DNA of 64,000 bases from the NCBI RefSeq assembly GCF_014653175.1, contig NZ_BNAG01000004.1:620001-684000 (forward strand), given 5' to 3'. The stretch comes from Roseivirga thermotolerans (GTDB taxonomy: Bacteria; Bacteroidota; Bacteroidia; Cytophagales; Cyclobacteriaceae). Below are positions 60,906-64,000 of the stretch, one piece after another. The notes under the pieces are model-generated. The model was not told the origin of the DNA. It made no database searches and saw nothing but the letters and a program-made list of their open reading frames with translations. Within the stretch, counting starts at the first letter, position 1. Each line of letters begins with the position of its first letter. A program made the translations under genes and the position numbers.

Positions 60906-61859
60906 TTAAAACAAAGCCTCGGCAATTCTCTTAACTACCTGGCTCTTGCTCATGGTGTAATAATGGAGCACCGGCACACCTGCCTCCATTAGTTCCTTAG
61001 ATTGTTGAATAGCCCAGGCAATGCCTACTTCTCTGGCTTGAGCATTATCCTTACACTTATCTAGTTCATCTACCAAATCATCGGGTAAGTCTACATGAAA
61101 TATACTGGGTAGAATGTTCATGTGGTTGAGAGTGGTTATTGGCTTAATACCCGGTATAATAGGCACATCGATACCATTTTGGCGGCATCTATCTACAAAG
61201 TCGAAATACTTCTTATTATCGAAAAACATTTGGGTGACAATATAATCGGCTCCCATGTCTACCTTTTTCTTCAGGTATTTGAGATCCGATTTTAGGCTGG
61301 GTGCCTCAAAATGCTTTTCCGGATATCCTGCAACTCCAATGCAGAAATTCGTAGGATTTCGTTTTACCTCTTCATGCATATATCGGCCCTCATTGAGTTC
61401 CAACACTTGTTGGAGTAGCTCGCTGGCATAAGAATGCCCTGCCGGATCGGGAACAAACCTACCTTCTGACTTTATGGCATCTCCCCTAAGTACCAATACA
61501 TTGTCGATGCCCAGAAAATCCAGATCTATAAGTGCGTTTTCAGTCTCTTCTTTATTAAAACCTCCGCAAATAATATGGGGCACGGCATCTACATGATACT
61601 TATTCATTATAGCCGCACAAATACCTACAGTTCCCGGTCGCTTACGGGTAGTAACTCTCTCTAAAAGCCCATTTTCGCGCTTTTTATACATGTACTCTTC
61701 CCTATGATAGGTTACATCTATAAAAGGCGGTTTAAACTCCATTAGCGGGTCTATGGCATCGAAAATATTCTGTACACTTTCTCCTTTTACCGGTGGTAAA
61801 ATCTCAAAACTAAAGAGAGTTTTGCCCTTGGCGTTTTTAATATGTTCTATGACTTTCAT
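60906..61859 (-). CDS. metF: 5,10-Methylenetetrahydrofolate reductase
   Basis: 317 residues of the bacterial MetF family. TLFSFEILPPVKGESVQN is the N-terminal flavin/catalytic Glu block, FIDVTYH follows as in other MetF proteins; ALIDLDFLGIDNVLVLRGDA, GVAGYPEKH, DYIVTQMFFDNKKYFDFV and PIIPGIKPITTL match throughout. It supplies 5-methyltetrahydrofolate for MetH, which is encoded 43 bases upstream on the same strand. The two are an operon for methionine synthesis. Confidence 0.97.
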   Translation of the reverse strand: MKVIEHIKNAKGKTLFSFEILPPVKGESVQNIFDAIDPLMEFKPPFIDVTYHREEYMYKKRENGLLERVTTRKRPGTVGICAAIMNKYHVDAVPHIICGGFNKEETENALIDLDFLGIDNVLVLRGDAIKSEGRFVPDPAGHSYASELLQQVLELNEGRYMHEEVKRNPTNFCIGVAGYPEKHFEAPSLKSDLKYLKKKVDMGADYIVTQMFFDNKKYFDFVDRCRQNGIDVPIIPGIKPITTLNHMNILPSIFHVDLPDDLVDELDKCKDNAQAREVGIAWAIQQSKELMEAGVPVLHYYTMSKSQVVKRIAEALF

Positions 61860-61902
61860 GGGTGTCGGTTATCCGTTCGTCAGTTTGTAGTTTTCAGGCT
61901 CA

Positions 61903-64000
61903 TTATACATCATAACTCAAATTGGGAGCCAGCCATTTTTCAGCCTGTTCAATGGTCCAGCCTTTGCGAGAGGCATAGCTTTCTACCTGGTCTTTTTCAA
62001 TTTTCCCCAAACCAAAATACTTGGCTTCCTCATGCATAAAATAGAATCCGGAAACAGAGGCCGCAGGATACATGGCAAAAGACTCGGTTAAACTAATTCC
62101 GGTGTTTTTCTCAACCTCCAGTAAATCGAAGAGTATCCCCTTTTCTGTGTGTTCAGGACAAGCCGGATACCCAGGTGCCGGTCGAATACCCTGATATCTT
62201 TCTCGAATTAATTCTTCATTATTAAATGCCTCCTGAGGAGCATAGCCCCAAAGTTCTTTTCTGATTTTAGCATGCATCAACTCTGCAAAAGCTTCGGCCA
62301 AACGATCGGCCACAGCTTTTATCATAATTGAGTTATAGTCGTCATGGTCCTTTTCATACTGCTCAATCAATGGCTCAATACCAATTCCGGCTGTAACGGC
62401 AAAAGCACCCATATAGTCGCTGCCTTGCCCCTTGGGAGCCACAAAGTCCGCCAGTGACAAATTAGGAAGTCCACTCCCCTTTTTACCCTGCTGACGGAGC
62501 ATATGAAAGGTTTTTAGCACTTCAGATCGTGAATCGTTTGTGTAAACTTCTATGTCATCACCTACCGAATTGGCCGGATAAAGCCCCACTACGGCATTGG
62601 CAAAAAGCAGGTTGTTGGCAATTACTTTTCTAATCATTTCCTGCGCATCATCATATAACTTGCGCGCTTCTTTGCCCACCACTTTGTCTTCAAGAATTCT
62701 TGGAAACTTCCCTTTGAGCATCCAAGTACTGAAGAAAGGAGTCCAATCAATGTATTGAGCTATTTCTTCCAGTGAGTAATCATTGAAAGTTTTATTCCCT
62801 ATGAATTTTGGTTGAACAAATTTCTTTGCCGTCCAATCGATTTGAAGCCTGTTGGCCTGTGCTTCCTCATAAGGTATGTAGTTTTTGACCTGTTTGCGGT
62901 TGGCATGATCATCTCTAAGTCTGGCGTATTCTGTTTTAACCCGGCTGTATATGTTTGGGTAGGTCTCCTTACTAATAAGTTCTCCGGCTACCGGCACCGA
63001 TTTAGAAGCATCTAAAACATGAACTACCGAACCGGAATATACAGGGTCTATTTTTACTGCGGTATGAATACGGCTTGTAGTGGCGCCACCAATCATTAGT
63101 GGAATCTGCAAGCCTCTTCTCTCCATTTCTTTTGCCACGTGCACCATTTCATCGAGTGATGGAGTAATGAGCCCGCTCAAACCTATAGCATCCACTTTAT
63201 GCTCAACGGCAGCTTCGAGAATTTTTTCGGCCGGCACCATAACACCCAAGTCTACAATATCGAAGTTGTTACAGGCCAATACCACTCCCACTATATTCTT
63301 ACCAATGTCATGCACATCTCCCTTCACTGTAGCCAGAAGTATTTTTGCTGCTGAGCTTTGGTCGTTATTAGCTGCTTTTTCTTCTTCAAGAAAAGGAAGA
63401 AGGTAAGCTACTGCCTTCTTCATTACCCGGGCACTTTTTACTACCTGAGGAAGAAACATTTTACCGGCACCGAACAGGTCGCCAACCACGTTCATTCCGT
63501 CCATTAGCGGCCCTTCAATCACCTTCAATGGCCTTTCATACTTCTGACGGGCTTCCTCTGTGTCTTCATCAATAAACTCTACTATACCTTTTACCAACGC
63601 ATGCTCCAACCGTTTTTCAACCGGTTCCTGCCTCCAGGAATCGTCTTTTACCTGAACTTTTCCGGCACCTTTCACTGTTTCGGCAAACTCCAGAAGTCGT
63701 TCGGTGGCATCGGGCCTTCTGTTCAGAAGAACATCTTCAACACGTTCGAGTAAATCTTTAGGAATATCATCGTAAACCTCCAGCATAGTGGGGTTCACTA
63801 TGCCCATATCCATTCCTTCTTTAATGGCGTGATACAAAAAAGCAGAGTGCATGGCTTCTCTAACCGGGTTATTCCCTCTAAAAGAAAAAGACACATTGCT
63901 AACTCCTCCGCTCACATGTGCTCCGGGCAGGTTTTCCCTAATCCATCGGGTAGCTCTAAAGAAGTCAACCGCATTGTTGTTGTGTTCTTCTATGCCCGTA
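61903..64000 (-). CDS. metH: B12-dependent methionine synthase, 3' portion (5' end outside window)
   Basis: About 698 residues visible; the frame stays open to the window edge, so the GTG at 63915 is internal. The visible start ([19 protein letters not shown]... [16 protein letters not shown]) is the end of the pterin-binding domain. Then come the helical cap ([32 protein letters not shown]), the B12-binding domain with the cobalt-ligand histidine in GDVHDIGKN, and [17 protein letters not shown], and the AdoMet activation domain ([16 protein letters not shown]... [14 protein letters not shown]). Whether a homocysteine-binding domain precedes it is outside the window. Confidence 0.97.
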   Translation of the reverse strand, partial: TGIEEHNNNAVDFFRATRWIRENLPGAHVSGGVSNVSFSFRGNNPVREAMHSAFLYHAIKEGMDMGIVNPTMLEVYDDIPKDLLERVEDVLLNRRPDATERLLEFAETVKGAGKVQVKDDSWRQEPVEKRLEHALVKGIVEFIDEDTEEARQKYERPLKVIEGPLMDGMNVVGDLFGAGKMFLPQVVKSARVMKKAVAYLLPFLEEEKAANNDQSSAAKILLATVKGDVHDIGKNIVGVVLACNNFDIVDLGVMVPAEKILEAAVEHKVDAIGLSGLITPSLDEMVHVAKEMERRGLQIPLMIGGATTSRIHTAVKIDPVYSGSVVHVLDASKSVPVAGELISKETYPNIYSRVKTEYARLRDDHANRKQVKNYIPYEEAQANRLQIDWTAKKFVQPKFIGNKTFNDYSLEEIAQYIDWTPFFSTWMLKGKFPRILEDKVVGKEARKLYDDAQEMIRKVIANNLLFANAVVGLYPANSVGDDIEVYTNDSRSEVLKTFHMLRQQGKKGSGLPNLSLADFVAPKGQGSDYMGAFAVTAGIGIEPLIEQYEKDHDDYNSIMIKAVADRLAEAFAELMHAKIRKELWGYAPQEAFNNEELIRERYQGIRPAPGYPACPEHTEKGILFDLLEVEKNTGISLTESFAMYPAASVSGFYFMHEEAKYFGLGKIEKDQVESYASRKGWTIEQAEKWLAPNLSYDV

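Noticed and set aside
61903-63915. metH as a complete 670-residue gene starting at GTG 63915
   Set aside because: The frame upstream continues in the conserved pterin-binding domain to the window edge, so the GTG is an internal codon.
1-64000. CRISPR arrays, tRNA or rRNA genes, transposases, prophage
   Set aside because: No regularly spaced direct repeats, cloverleaf-like segments, ribosomal RNA signatures or transposase motifs were seen by eye; a structural RNA search would settle this.

Overview
The window is a continuous stretch of a Bacteroidota chromosome, most likely a free-living, probably marine member of the Cytophagales (genus not determinable from the sequence). The evidence is consistent: putative promoters fit the Bacteroidota TTTG / TAnnTTTG pattern with no obvious Shine-Dalgarno sequences; one protease ends in a type IX secretion (Por) sorting domain; a 47-codon ribosomal protein THX gene is present; and DUF2911, DUF885, LytTR and PadR + FtsX-like permease families typical of this phylum recur. 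No rRNA, tRNA, insertion sequence, prophage or CRISPR array was seen, and no gene is visibly frameshifted. The content is mostly housekeeping and envelope genes, densely packed, with no intergenic gap over 300 bases.

Layout. 1-4339: tail of a glycosyltransferase, then a PAS/GAF histidine kinase and a LytTR response regulator (minus strand). 4352-7558: M14 carboxypeptidase, acyl-CoA thioesterase and an unassigned Bacteroidota protein, followed by a palindromic REP/MITE-like element (7563-7766). 7785-10756: ribulose-phosphate epimerase, type IX-secreted subtilase and a lipoprotein. 10982-14037: TrpF-like protein, histidine phosphatase, LolA-like/TPR fusion. 14098-18254: a lipid-linked sugar set (GT2, flippase-like protein, GT39/ArnT-like enzyme, PAP2 phosphatase). 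17613-20138: folC-trmB-PAP2 overlapping operon. 20913-29732: a seven-gene run holA, giant TPR protein, plugless TonB-receptor-like barrel, SPOR protein, ExbB, ExbD, TonB-like protein, which looks like a dedicated energised trans-envelope machine.

29826-35489: small TPR and periplasmic proteins, then a three-gene operon (EreA/ChaN-like secreted protein, PadR repressor, ABC permease) headed by two near-identical pseudo-palindromes that look like PadR operators. 35624-38668: hydroxyacid dehydrogenase, 3-methyladenine glycosylase and tandem DUF2911 proteins. 38776-42612: DEAD-box helicase with THX, then cupin, MoaD/ThiS and BNR-repeat genes. 42793-46434: PlsC-like and OlsB/GlsB-like acyltransferases that probably make an N-acyl amino acid lipid, a secreted DinB protein, lpxB. 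46580-57934: M16 protease, Gfo/Idh/MocA oxidoreductase, prohibitin-like SPFH protein, citrate synthase, GNAT-nitrilase fusion, inorganic pyrophosphatase and class V aminotransferase. 58024-64000: dienelactone hydrolase lipoprotein, DUF885 hydrolase, metF and a metH cut by the window end.

The strongest leads are the 20.9-29.7 kb envelope module, the PadR operon with its operator pair, the palindromic element at 7.6 kb, the TrpF-like protein without the catalytic cysteine, and the MoaD/ThiS + BNR pair. All functional calls are from reading motifs by eye; no searches were run.
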